This document shows, one piece after another, positions 17,534 through 27,624 of a stretch of 64,000 bases of DNA; the first letter of the stretch is position 1; every line of letters starts with the position of its first letter. The stretch is from positions 554,207 to 618,206 of the forward strand of contig NZ_LMFH01000001.1 of assembly GCF_001427225.1 (NCBI RefSeq). Direction: 5' to 3'. Under the pieces are notes generated by a model, which searched no databases, was not told the origin of the DNA, and saw only the letters and a program-made list of their open reading frames with translations. The translations under genes were made by a program, and so were the position numbers. The stretch comes from Lysobacter sp. Root494 (GTDB lineage Bacteria; Pseudomonadota; Gammaproteobacteria; Xanthomonadales; Xanthomonadaceae).

Positions 17534-19960
17534 ATGTCGCCACGAAAGAACCAGCTCACTGTTTCGCTGACCTATGCGCTGTTCGGCTGCGCGGCGCTGT
17601 TCGCAGCGCCATCGGTAAAGGCGCAGGACCCTGCCACGCCCGAAACGTTGCAGCAGAAAGCCACGGATCTCGACGCGATCACCGTCACCGCGCAGAGCCG
17701 CGAGCAGGAGCTCCAGGACGTACCGATCGCCCTGCAGGTAGTGGATGAACAACTGCTCGATGACGTCGCCGCGGAAGACCTGGGCGACATCGACAGCTAC
17801 GTGCCCGGCTTCAAGGTCAACAGCCTGCAGCCGACACAACCGAGCTTCGAACTGCGCGGCATCAGCACCGACGACTTCGGCATCGGCACCGATCCGGCGG
17901 TCGGCGTGTACGTCGATGGCGTCTATGCGGGCCGGGGCGGCGGTGTGTTGTTGCCGTTCACCGACGTGCAGCGCATCGAAGTGCTCAAGGGCCCGCAAGG
18001 CACGCTGTTCGGGCGGAATACTGCCGCCGGCGCGATTTCCATCATCACGCACCGGCCTGAGAACGAAACCCACGCCAGCGGCAAGCTGCGCCTGGGCAAC
18101 GACAACAAGACCTACCTCGAAGGCATGGCCAACGTCGCGGTCAGCGAGGACTCCGCGTTCCGTTTCAACGGGCTGTTCAACCACAGCGACGGCTGGTTGC
18201 ATGATTCGGTCAGCGGCGAAGAGCTCAATCCGGAGAACAACTGGGCGACGCGAGCGGCATTCCAGACACGCTTCGGCGACAACACGCGCGCCTGGATCAC
18301 CTGGGACCACGAAAGCCTCGATCAGCGCGGCCAGGCCACCACCGGTGTCGTGTCCATACCGGCATTACCCGCCTTGCCCGGTGCGCCCGCCGATCAGGAT
18401 GCCTTCCTTGACCCGCTCGATGTCGCGACCGCCAGCGACGCGGCGAACGGCGAAACGCGCGAGTTCGACGGCATGACCCTGATCGTCGACCACAGCATGA
18501 GCTGGGGCAGCCTTACCTCGACCACCGCGTGGCATCAGTACGATTCGCTGAATCGTGTCGAAGAGGACGGCACCAACCTCAGCTACCTCTATGTCGACTC
18601 CACCAATACCGAGAGCAACGAGAACTTCTACCAGGAGTTCAAGTTCAGCGGCAGCACCGATCGCCTCGACTGGATCGCGGGCGCCAGCTACTTCCAGGAG
18701 GACGCCGACCAGACCAGCGAAGTGAACGTACTCACCGATTCGGTGGACACGCTGGCGCAGAACCTGGGCCTCGCGCCCCCGGGTGGCCTGTTCGGGCCGA
18801 TCAGCGACGCCGCGAACATGTTCGGCATCCCGGTGAACCTGCGCGGGTTGCCCTGGAACGAGAAATTCGTCAACACGCTCGACACCAAGGCCTACGCGGC
18901 CTTTGGCGATGTGATCTGGCACGTGAGCGACAGATTCAACCTGACCGCCGGTCTGCGCTACACGCGGGACGAGAAGGACTTCACCTGGTTCAACGACCTG
19001 CGCAGCGCGCCGGAGCTCGACGCGCAACTGGATCTGCTCGAGGCCATCGGGTTCCTGGACGCGATTGGTATTCCCAAGGAAGCGCTGGTCTTCGACGTAG
19101 CCTTCGTCGATCCGCCGGCGGTGTTGAACAAGGGCGTCCTCAACCGCGCGAAAAAGTCGTGGGACGACTGGAGCCCGCGATTCGTGGCGGACTACCACTT
19201 CACCGACAACCTGATGGGCTACGCGTCGCTGGCCAAGGGCTACAAGGCCGGTGGATTCAACGCGTTGCAGATCGGGAGCGAGTTCGAGAACGAGGAAGTG
19301 TGGAATTTCGAAACCGGCATCAAGCATGCGCTGCCGGACTATCGCCTGTCCTACAACGCGTCCCTCTTCTATTACGCGTACGACAACCGCCAGGCGGTCA
19401 CCCTGGACATGTCGACCGAGATCCCGCGCTTTGTCGTCAACACTTCCGACCAGGAAGCATGGGGCCTGGACTTCGACATGCGCTGGCAGGCCACTGACGG
19501 GCTCGGCTTCGATTTCAACGCCGAGTACCTGGACGCGACATACAAGAACTACGTCAATCCGCAGGAGATCGACCTGGACGGCCAGTCGACGGGCACGCCG
19601 CACTGGTCGTTCGCTGCGGGCGCCAGCTATCTGTGGCGGCTGGCCAACAAGGGCGATGTTCGCGCTGCGCTGCGCTATTCGTACATTGGCGAGTGTCGCA
19701 GCAACGGCGAATCCGATATCCAGCTGGGTTGCGGCCGCTACGGCGCGCTCGAAGTCGGCGAGGCCCAGGAGCAGGTCAACGCGCGCGTGGGTTGGACATC
19801 CCCGAACGGATACTGGGGTTGGGCGATCTACGGCAACAACCTGCTCGACAACCAGTACGTGAACACGCTGGGCACCTATGGCCGGACGGTGCTGGGGACC
19901 GTTGGTGCGCGCGTAACCGAACCCCGGACGTACGGCGTGGAAATCAGCGTGAAGTACTGA
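17534..19960 (+). CDS. TonB-dependent outer-membrane receptor
   Basis: An 808-residue outer-membrane transporter. A Sec signal peptide ends near VKAQ (about residue 33) and is followed by the TonB-box-like stretch DAITVTAQ. A plug domain covers about residues 50-165, with VDGVYAGRGG and the IEVLKGPQGTLFGRNTAAGAI segment. A 22-strand barrel follows, ending in the expected aromatic residue (VKY). The plug sequence is of the type found in large xanthomonad and sphingomonad TonB families for organic substrates rather than classical siderophores, but the ligand cannot be read from sequence. It is downstream of the beta-helix and diheme lipoproteins, which suggests import of a product connected with them. 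GGGGGTAAT precedes the ATG. Confidence 0.92.
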   Translation: MSPRKNQLTVSLTYALFGCAALFAAPSVKAQDPATPETLQQKATDLDAITVTAQSREQELQDVPIALQVVDEQLLDDVAAEDLGDIDSYVPGFKVNSLQPTQPSFELRGISTDDFGIGTDPAVGVYVDGVYAGRGGGVLLPFTDVQRIEVLKGPQGTLFGRNTAAGAISIITHRPENETHASGKLRLGNDNKTYLEGMANVAVSEDSAFRFNGLFNHSDGWLHDSVSGEELNPENNWATRAAFQTRFGDNTRAWITWDHESLDQRGQATTGVVSIPALPALPGAPADQDAFLDPLDVATASDAANGETREFDGMTLIVDHSMSWGSLTSTTAWHQYDSLNRVEEDGTNLSYLYVDSTNTESNENFYQEFKFSGSTDRLDWIAGASYFQEDADQTSEVNVLTDSVDTLAQNLGLAPPGGLFGPISDAANMFGIPVNLRGLPWNEKFVNTLDTKAYAAFGDVIWHVSDRFNLTAGLRYTRDEKDFTWFNDLRSAPELDAQLDLLEAIGFLDAIGIPKEALVFDVAFVDPPAVLNKGVLNRAKKSWDDWSPRFVADYHFTDNLMGYASLAKGYKAGGFNALQIGSEFENEEVWNFETGIKHALPDYRLSYNASLFYYAYDNRQAVTLDMSTEIPRFVVNTSDQEAWGLDFDMRWQATDGLGFDFNAEYLDATYKNYVNPQEIDLDGQSTGTPHWSFAAGASYLWRLANKGDVRAALRYSYIGECRSNGESDIQLGCGRYGALEVGEAQEQVNARVGWTSPNGYWGWAIYGNNLLDNQYVNTLGTYGRTVLGTVGARVTEPRTYGVEISVKY

Positions 19961-19986
19961 CGCCTGGTTCGGGCGTCGATTTCCGA

Positions 19987-20014
19987 CCCGGCGCGCTGCG
20001 CCGGGTTTTTTTTT
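19987..20014 (+). terminator. Rho-independent terminator after the TonB receptor
   Basis: CCCGGCGC, loop GCT, GCGCCGGG followed by nine T. It closes the accessory block before recG. Confidence 0.88.
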
Positions 20015-20041
20015 GGCAGGCAATCCCGTCATGCTGTAGCG

Positions 20042-22159
20042 ATGCCGACGCGCAAGAACGGGGTCGCGTTCGACCTCCAGAAGCAACCGATCACTGCCCT
20101 CGCCGGGGTTGGCCCGCGCGTGGCCGAAAAGCTCGCAACGCGAGGCCTGTCAGCCTTGCAGGACCTGTGGCTGCACCTGCCGCGCCAGTACGAAGATCGG
20201 ACGACGCTGACGCCGATTCGCGCCTTGCAACCCGGTGTTGCCGCACAGGTCGAGGGAACGGTCGAAGCGGTGGAACGAGGCTTCCGCTACCGGCCGATGC
20301 TGCGCGTGGCCATTGGCGACGATTCGCACGCCACACTGGTGCTGCGCTTCTTCCATTTTCGCGCCGCCCAGGTGGCGCAGTTCGCGCCCGGCGCGCGCGT
20401 GCGCTGCTATGGCACGCCGCGTCCCGGCCAGCACGGCCTGGAAATCGTGCATCCCAGCTATCGCTTGCTGGGCGACGATGCAGAAGCCGGGCTCGGCAGC
20501 GCGCTCGACCCGGTCTATCCGGCCATCGAAGGCGTAGGTCCCGCATCGCTGCGCAAACTGATCGGACTGGCGCTCGATCGATTGCCGCAGGACGACTCGC
20601 TGGAGCTGCTTCCGCCGTCGATCCGCGACGCACTGCAACTGCCATCGCTGCGCGAGGCTTTGCTTACGGTGCACCGGCCGCAGGCGGGCGAGGACGTCGC
20701 TGCGTTGCTTGCCGGCCGGCATCCGGCGCAGCGTCGCCTCGCGCTGGAGGAATTGCTCGCGCACCATCTGAGCCTGCGCCGACAACGCCTCGCGCAGCAG
20801 GCGCATGCCGCGCCGGCGTTGCGCAAGTCGAGCCTGGCCCTGAAGTTGCAAAAGCGGTTGCCATTCCAGCTCACCGGCGCACAGCAGCGTGTCTTCGCGG
20901 AAATCCAGGCGGACCTGGCGAAGCCAACACCGATGCTCCGGCTCGTGCAGGGCGACGTCGGCAGCGGCAAGACGGTGGTTGCCGCGCTTGCCGCGATGCA
21001 CGCCGTGGATGCCGGCAAGCAAGCCGCGCTGATGGCGCCCACCGAACTCCTCGCCGAGCAGCACCTCTCCAACCTGCGTGGCTGGCTCGAGCCGCTCGAC
21101 ATCCGCGTCGCATGGCTTGCGGGCAAGGTCACCGGCAAGGCGCGCAGCAAGGTGCTGGAGGACGTGGCGTCCGGTGAAGCGCAGGTCGTGGTTGGCACGC
21201 ATGCACTGATGCAGGCAGGCGTGGCCTTTCGCGACCTCGCCCTGGCCATCGTCGACGAGCAGCACCGCTTTGGCGTGCACCAGCGGCTGGCGCTGCGCGA
21301 CAAGGGCACTGGTGGCGGAGGCAACGGAAACAGCATCGTGCCGCATCAACTGGTGATGACCGCCACGCCGATTCCGCGCACGCTCGCGATGGCGGCGTAT
21401 GCGGACCTCGATGTCTCCGCGATCGATGAACTGCCCCCTGGGCGCACGCCGGTGCAGACGGTTGCGCTCAGCGCGGAGCGTCGTCCCGAACTCGTCGAGC
21501 GCATCCGCTCGGCGTGCGCCGAAGGCCGGCAGGCGTACTGGGTCTGTACGCTGATCGACGACAGCGACGAAGTCGTCGCGCAGGCCGCGCAGACCACGTT
21601 CGAGGATCTGTCGAAGCAGTTGTCGAAGTTGCGTGTCGGCCTGGTGCACGGCCGCATGAAAACGACGGAGAAGCAGGCGACGATGCGCGCCTTCAAGGAA
21701 GGTGCGATCGACCTGCTCGTCGCCACCACGGTCATCGAAGTCGGCGTCGATGTACCCAATGCGTCGCTGATGATCATCGAAAACGCCGAGCGCCTCGGGC
21801 TCGCGCAACTGCACCAGCTCCGCGGCCGGGTGGGGCGTGGCAGCGCGGCCTCGAGCTGCGTGCTGCTGTACCGGTCGCCGCTTTCGCAGCTCGCGAAGCA
21901 GCGCCTGGAAACGATGCGGCAGACGCACGATGGTTTCGTGATCGCCGAGAAGGACCTGGAATTGCGCGGTCCGGGTGAACTGCTGGGCACGCGACAGACC
22001 GGGTTGGCGGGCTTCCGGGTCGCCGATCTCGCACGCGACGCCGATCTGCTGCCACAGGTCCACCAGCTCGGAACGCACCTGCTCGAACGTGCTCCGGACG
22101 TTGCCGAACGCATCATCGCGCGCTGGGTCGGTGGGGCCGCGCGGTACGCGGCGGCCTGA
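20042..22159 (+). CDS. recG: ATP-dependent DNA helicase RecG
   Basis: A 705-residue SF2 helicase that reverses stalled replication forks and remodels Holliday junctions. An N-terminal wedge/OB domain (about residues 15-150, with GVGPRVAEKL) precedes the motor. The motor shows Walker A GDVGSGKT near residue 307, DEQHRFGVHQR (motif II) near 403, TATPIPRT (motif III) near 437 and the motif VI pattern LHQLRGRVGRG near 592. The C-terminal TRG region (LRGPGELLGTRQTG) is intact. E. coli RecG has 693 residues. Start ATG 20042 lies 28 bases after the terminator of the accessory block. Confidence 0.97.
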   Translation: MPTRKNGVAFDLQKQPITALAGVGPRVAEKLATRGLSALQDLWLHLPRQYEDRTTLTPIRALQPGVAAQVEGTVEAVERGFRYRPMLRVAIGDDSHATLVLRFFHFRAAQVAQFAPGARVRCYGTPRPGQHGLEIVHPSYRLLGDDAEAGLGSALDPVYPAIEGVGPASLRKLIGLALDRLPQDDSLELLPPSIRDALQLPSLREALLTVHRPQAGEDVAALLAGRHPAQRRLALEELLAHHLSLRRQRLAQQAHAAPALRKSSLALKLQKRLPFQLTGAQQRVFAEIQADLAKPTPMLRLVQGDVGSGKTVVAALAAMHAVDAGKQAALMAPTELLAEQHLSNLRGWLEPLDIRVAWLAGKVTGKARSKVLEDVASGEAQVVVGTHALMQAGVAFRDLALAIVDEQHRFGVHQRLALRDKGTGGGGNGNSIVPHQLVMTATPIPRTLAMAAYADLDVSAIDELPPGRTPVQTVALSAERRPELVERIRSACAEGRQAYWVCTLIDDSDEVVAQAAQTTFEDLSKQLSKLRVGLVHGRMKTTEKQATMRAFKEGAIDLLVATTVIEVGVDVPNASLMIIENAERLGLAQLHQLRGRVGRGSAASSCVLLYRSPLSQLAKQRLETMRQTHDGFVIAEKDLELRGPGELLGTRQTGLAGFRVADLARDADLLPQVHQLGTHLLERAPDVAERIIARWVGGAARYAAA

Positions 22160-22183
22160 TCCGGATCATCGGATGATGTCGGT

Positions 22184-22189
22184 CATAAT
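22184..22189 (+). promoter_or_regulatory. Possible -10 element of the nucleoside hydrolase gene
   Basis: CATAAT lies seven bases before the ATG at 22196, so a transcript from it would start on the ATG itself. No good -35 was found and there is no Shine-Dalgarno. The call is weak. Confidence 0.3.
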
Positions 22190-22195
22190 GGCCGC

Positions 22196-23131
22196 ATGAC
22201 CAACCGCATCCCGCTGCTGATCGATACCGATCCGGGTGTCGACGACGCCCTTGCCATCCTCATGGCCTTCAACGACCCGCGCCATGAAGTCGTGGGGCTC
22301 ACCATCGCCGCCGGCAACGTCGGCCTGCAACACACGGTCGCGAATGCATTGAAGCTGTGCGAAGTCGTGGGCGCAGACGTGCCGGTATATCCGGGTAGTG
22401 CGGAACCGTTGCTGCACCCTGCGCGTGACGCGGCGTATGTGCACGGGCGCGACGGCTTTGGTGATACCGGCTACGAACTCGCTTCGCGCGGGCCCGAAGT
22501 GGAGCACGCAGCGCTCGCGATCCTCCGGCTCTCGCACCAGTACGCCGGCCGCCTGTTGCTCGTCGCCCTGGGGCCGCTGACCAACCTGGCGCTTGCGCTC
22601 AAGCTCGATCCCACCTTGCCGTCACGCGTCGCGCGCTGCGTGGTCATGGGCGGCGCGGTGACCGGTCACGGCAACATCACGCCGGCCGCCGAGTTCAACA
22701 TCGCCTTTGATCCGGAAGCCGCGCACATCGTCTTCAGCGCTTTCCCCCACGTCGACCTCAGCGACTGGGAGGCCACGCTGGACCACGGCCTGCTCGACAC
22801 GGACGTGGATCGCTGGTTGACCGCGGCTTCGCCGCGGGCGCGCTTCTATGACGCGATCTCTCGCCAGACCCGCGCCTGGGCCGGCGAGCGCCGTGGCAAC
22901 CGCTGGGCGTCCGCCGACGCGCTGGCCATGGCCTTCGCCTTGTCCCCGGAAGGGGCAGTGGACACAGCCGAGCGACCCCTGGCCGTGGAGATGGAGGGCC
23001 GCCAGGCCCGTGGCGCCACCATCATCGACTGGCGTCGTGAAAGCGGGCGTCCCGACAACGTGCGGATCCTCCAGCGCTACGAACAGGGCCGGTTCGAGGC
23101 ACTGATCGAAGCGGCCCTCGCGGCAGATTGA
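22196..23131 (+). CDS. Inosine-uridine preferring nucleoside hydrolase family protein
   Basis: A 311-residue nucleoside N-ribohydrolase, which splits ribonucleosides to base and ribose for salvage. The calcium-binding, family-defining motif DTDPGVDDA sits at residues 10-18. The ALGPLTNLALAL segment is near residue 121, the MGGAV loop near 150, and the AEFNIAFDPEAA segment near 163-174 supplies further Ca2+ and ribose contacts. The typical C-terminal Asp (SADALAMAFAL, about residue 241) is present. Length matches RihA-type enzymes. Base preference cannot be told from these motifs. It starts 36 bases after recG. Confidence 0.92.
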   Translation: MTNRIPLLIDTDPGVDDALAILMAFNDPRHEVVGLTIAAGNVGLQHTVANALKLCEVVGADVPVYPGSAEPLLHPARDAAYVHGRDGFGDTGYELASRGPEVEHAALAILRLSHQYAGRLLLVALGPLTNLALALKLDPTLPSRVARCVVMGGAVTGHGNITPAAEFNIAFDPEAAHIVFSAFPHVDLSDWEATLDHGLLDTDVDRWLTAASPRARFYDAISRQTRAWAGERRGNRWASADALAMAFALSPEGAVDTAERPLAVEMEGRQARGATIIDWRRESGRPDNVRILQRYEQGRFEALIEAALAAD

Positions 23132-23146
23132 GGCGCGTTCCCGGGC

Positions 23147-23176
23147 TTGCCACGAGCCGAAAGCTCCCGCTATACT
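23147..23176 (+). promoter_or_regulatory. Sigma-70 type promoter of rpmE2
   Basis: TTGCCA at 23147-23152 and TATACT at 23171-23176 with an 18-base spacer. The start would be near 23183, giving a leader of about 29 bases. One of the best promoter matches in the window. Confidence 0.65.
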
Positions 23177-23211
23177 GCTGAGCTCTTTCCCGAACCTATT
23201 GGTGCGTTGCC

Positions 23212-23457
23212 ATGAAGACCGGCATCCATCCCGACTACCGTGAAGTCGTTTTCCAGGACGTGACCAGTGATTTCGCGTTCCTGACCCGCTCGACCCTTGC
23301 CAGCAAGGAGACGATCAAGTGGGAAGACGGCAACGAATATCCGCTCGTCAAGCTCGATATCACGTCGGCCTCGCACCCGTTCTACACGGGCAAGCACAAG
23401 ATCATCGACACCGGCGGCCGCGTCGACAAGTTCCGTAAGCGCTACGCACAGAAGTGA
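23212..23457 (+). CDS. rpmE2: 50S ribosomal protein L31 type B (zinc-free)
   Basis: An 81-residue L31 of the C-minus (type B) class. It has [16 protein letters not shown] at the start and [21 protein letters not shown] near residues 54-72, and it lacks all Cys residues, so it has none of the CxxC zinc ligands of type A L31. Where both types exist, the zinc-free form replaces the zinc form when zinc is scarce. Whether this genome has a second rpmE is not visible. It is a single-gene unit with a strong promoter and terminator-like hairpins behind it. Confidence 0.95.
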   Translation: MKTGIHPDYREVVFQDVTSDFAFLTRSTLASKETIKWEDGNEYPLVKLDITSASHPFYTGKHKIIDTGGRVDKFRKRYAQK

Positions 23458-23521
23458 TCTGACTGCGCGTCTTCGCGCAGTTCGACATCACTGGTTCGGA
23501 TCAGGTTCGAACGGTTTCAGC

Positions 23522-23543
23522 GAAGCCCGCCCAGGCGGGCTTC
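23522..23543 (+). terminator. Hairpin after rpmE2
   Basis: GAAGCCCGC, CCAG, GCGGGCTTC forms a perfect nine-base-pair stem 65 bases after the rpmE2 stop. It is followed by GTGCTTTCC, a poor T tract. A second hairpin, CTGCGCG/CGCGCAG, lies directly after the stop. Confidence 0.55.
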
Positions 23544-23555
23544 GTGCTTTCCGTA

Positions 23556-23657
23556 TGTGCCGGTTGCGATGCGGATGAGTTCGCCATGTGCCATGCCAGG
23601 CAGCGATGTTCGGCGCCATAACCGGCACAAAAAGCCCGCCTCTCCGGCGGGCTTTTT
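23556..23657 (+). ncRNA. Candidate structured small RNA with terminator
   Basis: TGTGCCGGTT at 23556-23565 is the exact reverse complement of AACCGGCACA at 23620-23629, closing a domain of about 74 bases. That domain runs straight into a textbook terminator (GCCCGCC, TCTCC, GGCGGGC and five T, 23634-23657). Together they would fold as one compact RNA of about 100 bases between rpmE2 and gltA. There is no open reading frame of note. No promoter stands out directly before 23556, so a processed 3' product of the rpmE2 transcript is equally possible. Confidence 0.4.
23629..23657. terminator. Rho-independent terminator before gltA
   Basis: AAAAA-GCCCGCC-TCTCC-GGCGGGC-TTTTT, symmetric and therefore able to act on both strands. 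Confidence 0.85.
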
Positions 23658-23749
23658 CATGTCTGCGGCAGCCATGTTTTTTTGAGCAGCGGCTCTATTC
23701 CAAGGCTGCGCATGCGACTTTGGTACGACCCTTCGCCAGCGAATGCTTA

Positions 23750-23758
23750 TGCGATAAT
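23750..23758 (+). promoter_or_regulatory. Extended -10 element upstream of gltA
   Basis: TGC followed by GATAAT (hexamer 23753-23758), 90 bases before the gltA start, with no convincing -35. It would give a leader of about 80 bases. Confidence 0.4.
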
Positions 23759-23847
23759 TCGTTGTCGCGGCGAGCCGCGTGCATCACTTTCTGTTTTCCT
23801 CCACCCGCCGCGGCGACCCCTGTGGCGTGCAGATATAGGAGCGTTGC

Positions 23848-25152
<1,305 letters not shown>

Positions 25153-25178
25153 TCCGCGAGTCGACGCAAGGCAAAATG

Positions 25179-25207
25179 AAAACGCCCCGATGGTTCGGGG
25201 CGTTTTT
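25179..25207. terminator. Bidirectional terminator between gltA and the M20 gene
   Basis: AACGCCCCGA, TGGT, TCGGGGCGTT with flanking A and T runs. It serves both convergent genes. Confidence 0.88.
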
Positions 25208-25226
25208 GTATCCGCAATCGCAAAAG

Positions 25227-26744
25227 TTACTTCGACAGTTCGTACAGGTACTCGACGAACGACATCACCGCACCATCGATGCCCTGGACCTGCGGATTGG
25301 CCGATTCGATGAGGTAATACTCGTCAGGGCCATGCGCGCCGCTGCCATGCCCCAGTCCGAAATGGCCGGAGGCGAGCTTCAGTGGTTCGCCGGTGAAGAC
25401 ATAGCCCGGATACGAACCGGCATTGCGCGGCCACAGCAACGGATCGATGCCGGCCTTCTTCAGCGTGGCGACCTGCGCCTGGATCAAGGGCGCATCGGCT
25501 GACGTGCTCGTCGGGTCGTAGCCGCCCGATACGTTCACTTCGATATCGCCGAAACCGCGCTTGGCCAGATGCGCCTTGAGCGCCGCGACCGCGGCATCCT
25601 TCGTCATGTCCGGCACCAGGCGAAGGTCCAGCTTCGCGACCGCACGATGGGGCAGGATGGTTTTGCCGCCCACGCCGGTGTAACCACCGACGAGTCCTTC
25701 GATATTGACCGTCGGCTGCGACTCGAGCCGTTCATTGGCCTGCTGCCACGGCAGGTCGTCGATCCAATGCTGCACGCCGAGCTGCTGTTTGGTCTGCGTT
25801 TCGCTGCGGCGTTTTGAAGCTGCCGCGATCATCGCGCGCTCCGCGTCGCTCAAGGGACGCGGCTTGGGATAGCCATCGATGGCGATGGTGTTGCCGTCGT
25901 CGGAAACGAGCGTGTCGAGGGCCTTGACCAGCCGCCAGGCCGGGCTGTCCACCATGGCCTTCAGCGACGAATGGATGTCCTTGCCCGGGCCGCGCCCCCA
26001 CTTTTCGCCGCTGGCCACGAGCTCCAGCTCGACGACGCCCTTCGAGCCGAGATTGACGGTGACCACGCCATCGATACCCTGCATCGCGGCAGGCATGAAC
26101 ACGCCGACGGTCTTGCCCAGCGCGGCCTGAACTTCGGGACGATGGACAATCTGCCCGATATGGGGTGAACCGATTTCCTCTTCGCCCTCCGCGACCAGCA
26201 CGAGATTCACCGGCGGCTTCCTGCCTGCACCGCGGATCGCATGCAATGCGGCGAGGAACGCGGCTTCGGGGCCTTTCTGGTTGACCGAACCGCGACCGAT
26301 CATCACTTTGCCGAGCCCCGGCTTGTCGACCAGCTTCGCTTCGAGCGGTGGCGAGGACCATTCGGCCGGATCGAATTGTTTGACGTCGTACATGAAGTAC
26401 AGGCCGACCGTCTTCGGCGCACCGGCATCGAGTGTCGCGAACACGCCGGGCTTGCCGTCCGTCTTTACGATCGACACTTGCTGGAAGCCGGCGTCGCGCG
26501 CCAACTGCGCCATGTATTCCGCTCCCACCGGAAAGCCGCGGTCTTCGGCTGCGATCGCGGGTTGCGCGATCCATTCCTGCAGGCGTTTGACTGTCTCATC
26601 GTGGCGACGGGTGACTTCGGCGCCGATGGCGGACAGGTCGGCATCCTGGGCTCGCACGGGCGGAGCGATAGTGGCGAGGACGACGATCGCGCTGGCAAGC
26701 GCAGCGATACCCCTGCCGCGCAAGGAATCGAGCATTACATACAT
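25227..26744 (-). CDS. Exported M20 peptidase-family protein with altered metal site
   Basis: A 505-residue protein with an N-terminal signal peptide (cleavage near PVRAQ, about residue 33) and the M20/M25/M40 fold. Most M20 landmarks are readable, but two metal ligands are changed. The usual GHxDV is FMYDV at 117-121, with Met118 in place of His. The bridging Asp of GRGxxDDKG is Asn155 in GRGSVNQKG. The EGEEEIGS motif (186-193) and the C-terminal His (GAHGPDE, about 471) are retained. It may be a one-metal or inactive homologue, or a subfamily with different chemistry. The start ATG 26744 has AGGGAG seven bases upstream; the open frame farther up looks non-coding. Confidence 0.82.
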   Translation of the reverse strand: MYVMLDSLRGRGIAALASAIVVLATIAPPVRAQDADLSAIGAEVTRRHDETVKRLQEWIAQPAIAAEDRGFPVGAEYMAQLARDAGFQQVSIVKTDGKPGVFATLDAGAPKTVGLYFMYDVKQFDPAEWSSPPLEAKLVDKPGLGKVMIGRGSVNQKGPEAAFLAALHAIRGAGRKPPVNLVLVAEGEEEIGSPHIGQIVHRPEVQAALGKTVGVFMPAAMQGIDGVVTVNLGSKGVVELELVASGEKWGRGPGKDIHSSLKAMVDSPAWRLVKALDTLVSDDGNTIAIDGYPKPRPLSDAERAMIAAASKRRSETQTKQQLGVQHWIDDLPWQQANERLESQPTVNIEGLVGGYTGVGGKTILPHRAVAKLDLRLVPDMTKDAAVAALKAHLAKRGFGDIEVNVSGGYDPTSTSADAPLIQAQVATLKKAGIDPLLWPRNAGSYPGYVFTGEPLKLASGHFGLGHGSGAHGPDEYYLIESANPQVQGIDGAVMSFVEYLYELSK

Positions 26745-26821
26745 GCATTCACTCCCTCTGGTTGTGCAAATCCTTCGCGGCGAAGCGCCTCGCCCACGGC
26801 GATGCGTCGCAATCGCGATGG

Positions 26822-27481
26822 TCAATTGTCACCGTGCTCGTAACCGGCAATTTCCTCATCGGCCAGAAGCTGCCGCAACTGGCTGGCCGAAGCGCGCTTC
26901 ATCGGCTTTTCGTCGATGCTCGACAGCGGCGCCTGGCGCAACACGTCGCGCGGCAAGACGGTCAGGTCGAAGCCCAGCCCTTCGGCGCTGAACAGCCATA
27001 CGGGAAAGTCGTCGCTGCGTTCGCGATCGAGGCGGATGCGGCGATTACGGGATTCAGCGGGAATGCGGTGCAGATCCAGATGGCGATGCACGGCTTCGGG
27101 ATCGTCGCTGTGCAGATGCAGGCTCACTGCAGTGCGTGCATCGGCCGTGCCATCGAGGACGGGGCCGACCAGGCGCGGTTCGAACTCGGTAAAGAATTCG
27201 AGCGCGCGCAGTGCCGCTTCGCGCCGGTTGCGCAGTTCGGCGACGTTGTCGCGCTGGAACAGACGCTGGTATTCGCGCAAGGCGTCTTCGATCTCGCGGT
27301 TACGTGGCAGCGACGCGTCGTCGAAGATGCCCAACCGCTCCGCCGCCTTGAGCTTGGCCTGGTGATAGTCGCGGATGCCGCCTTCGGCCATCAGCCGCGC
27401 GGCTTCGTGCGCGAGACTGCGGCGGCGCTCGTGCGTGCGCGTCTGGGCATGTTGGTAAGCGTGCTGTCGGGCGTGGCGCAT
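26822..27481 (-). CDS. Conserved hypothetical protein, helical
   Basis: A 219-residue cytoplasmic protein with no signal or membrane segment. It opens with a very His/Arg-rich helix (about residues 1-30) followed by an AARLMAEGGIRDYHQAKLKAAERLG segment, and ends in a charged tail. I do not recognise an enzymatic motif. A mid-region containing TAVSLHLHSDDPEAVHRHL could hold metal-binding His residues but is not diagnostic. The ATG at 27481 is preferred; seven further codons upstream also read open. It may share a transcript with the M20 gene 77 bases downstream, but there is no overlap to support that. Confidence 0.6.
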   Translation of the reverse strand: MRHARQHAYQHAQTRTHERRRSLAHEAARLMAEGGIRDYHQAKLKAAERLGIFDDASLPRNREIEDALREYQRLFQRDNVAELRNRREAALRALEFFTEFEPRLVGPVLDGTADARTAVSLHLHSDDPEAVHRHLDLHRIPAESRNRRIRLDRERSDDFPVWLFSAEGLGFDLTVLPRDVLRQAPLSSIDEKPMKRASASQLRQLLADEEIAGYEHGDN

Positions 27482-27624
27482 GACGTCCTCCGCGGCTGGC
27501 ACTGCAACGGCGAGAGCTCGCCGCGGCCGGCAGGCGCCGGCAGCGGAAACCTACCACGGTCCCCGTGAATCAGGAATCGGCTGGTGGTAGCTGTCGAGTT
27601 CGAAAACCGTCGATCCAGGAGGCA

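Noticed and set aside
13911-19960. Integron or transposon borders of the accessory block
   Set aside because: No flanking direct repeats, inverted repeats, integrase or transposase were seen.
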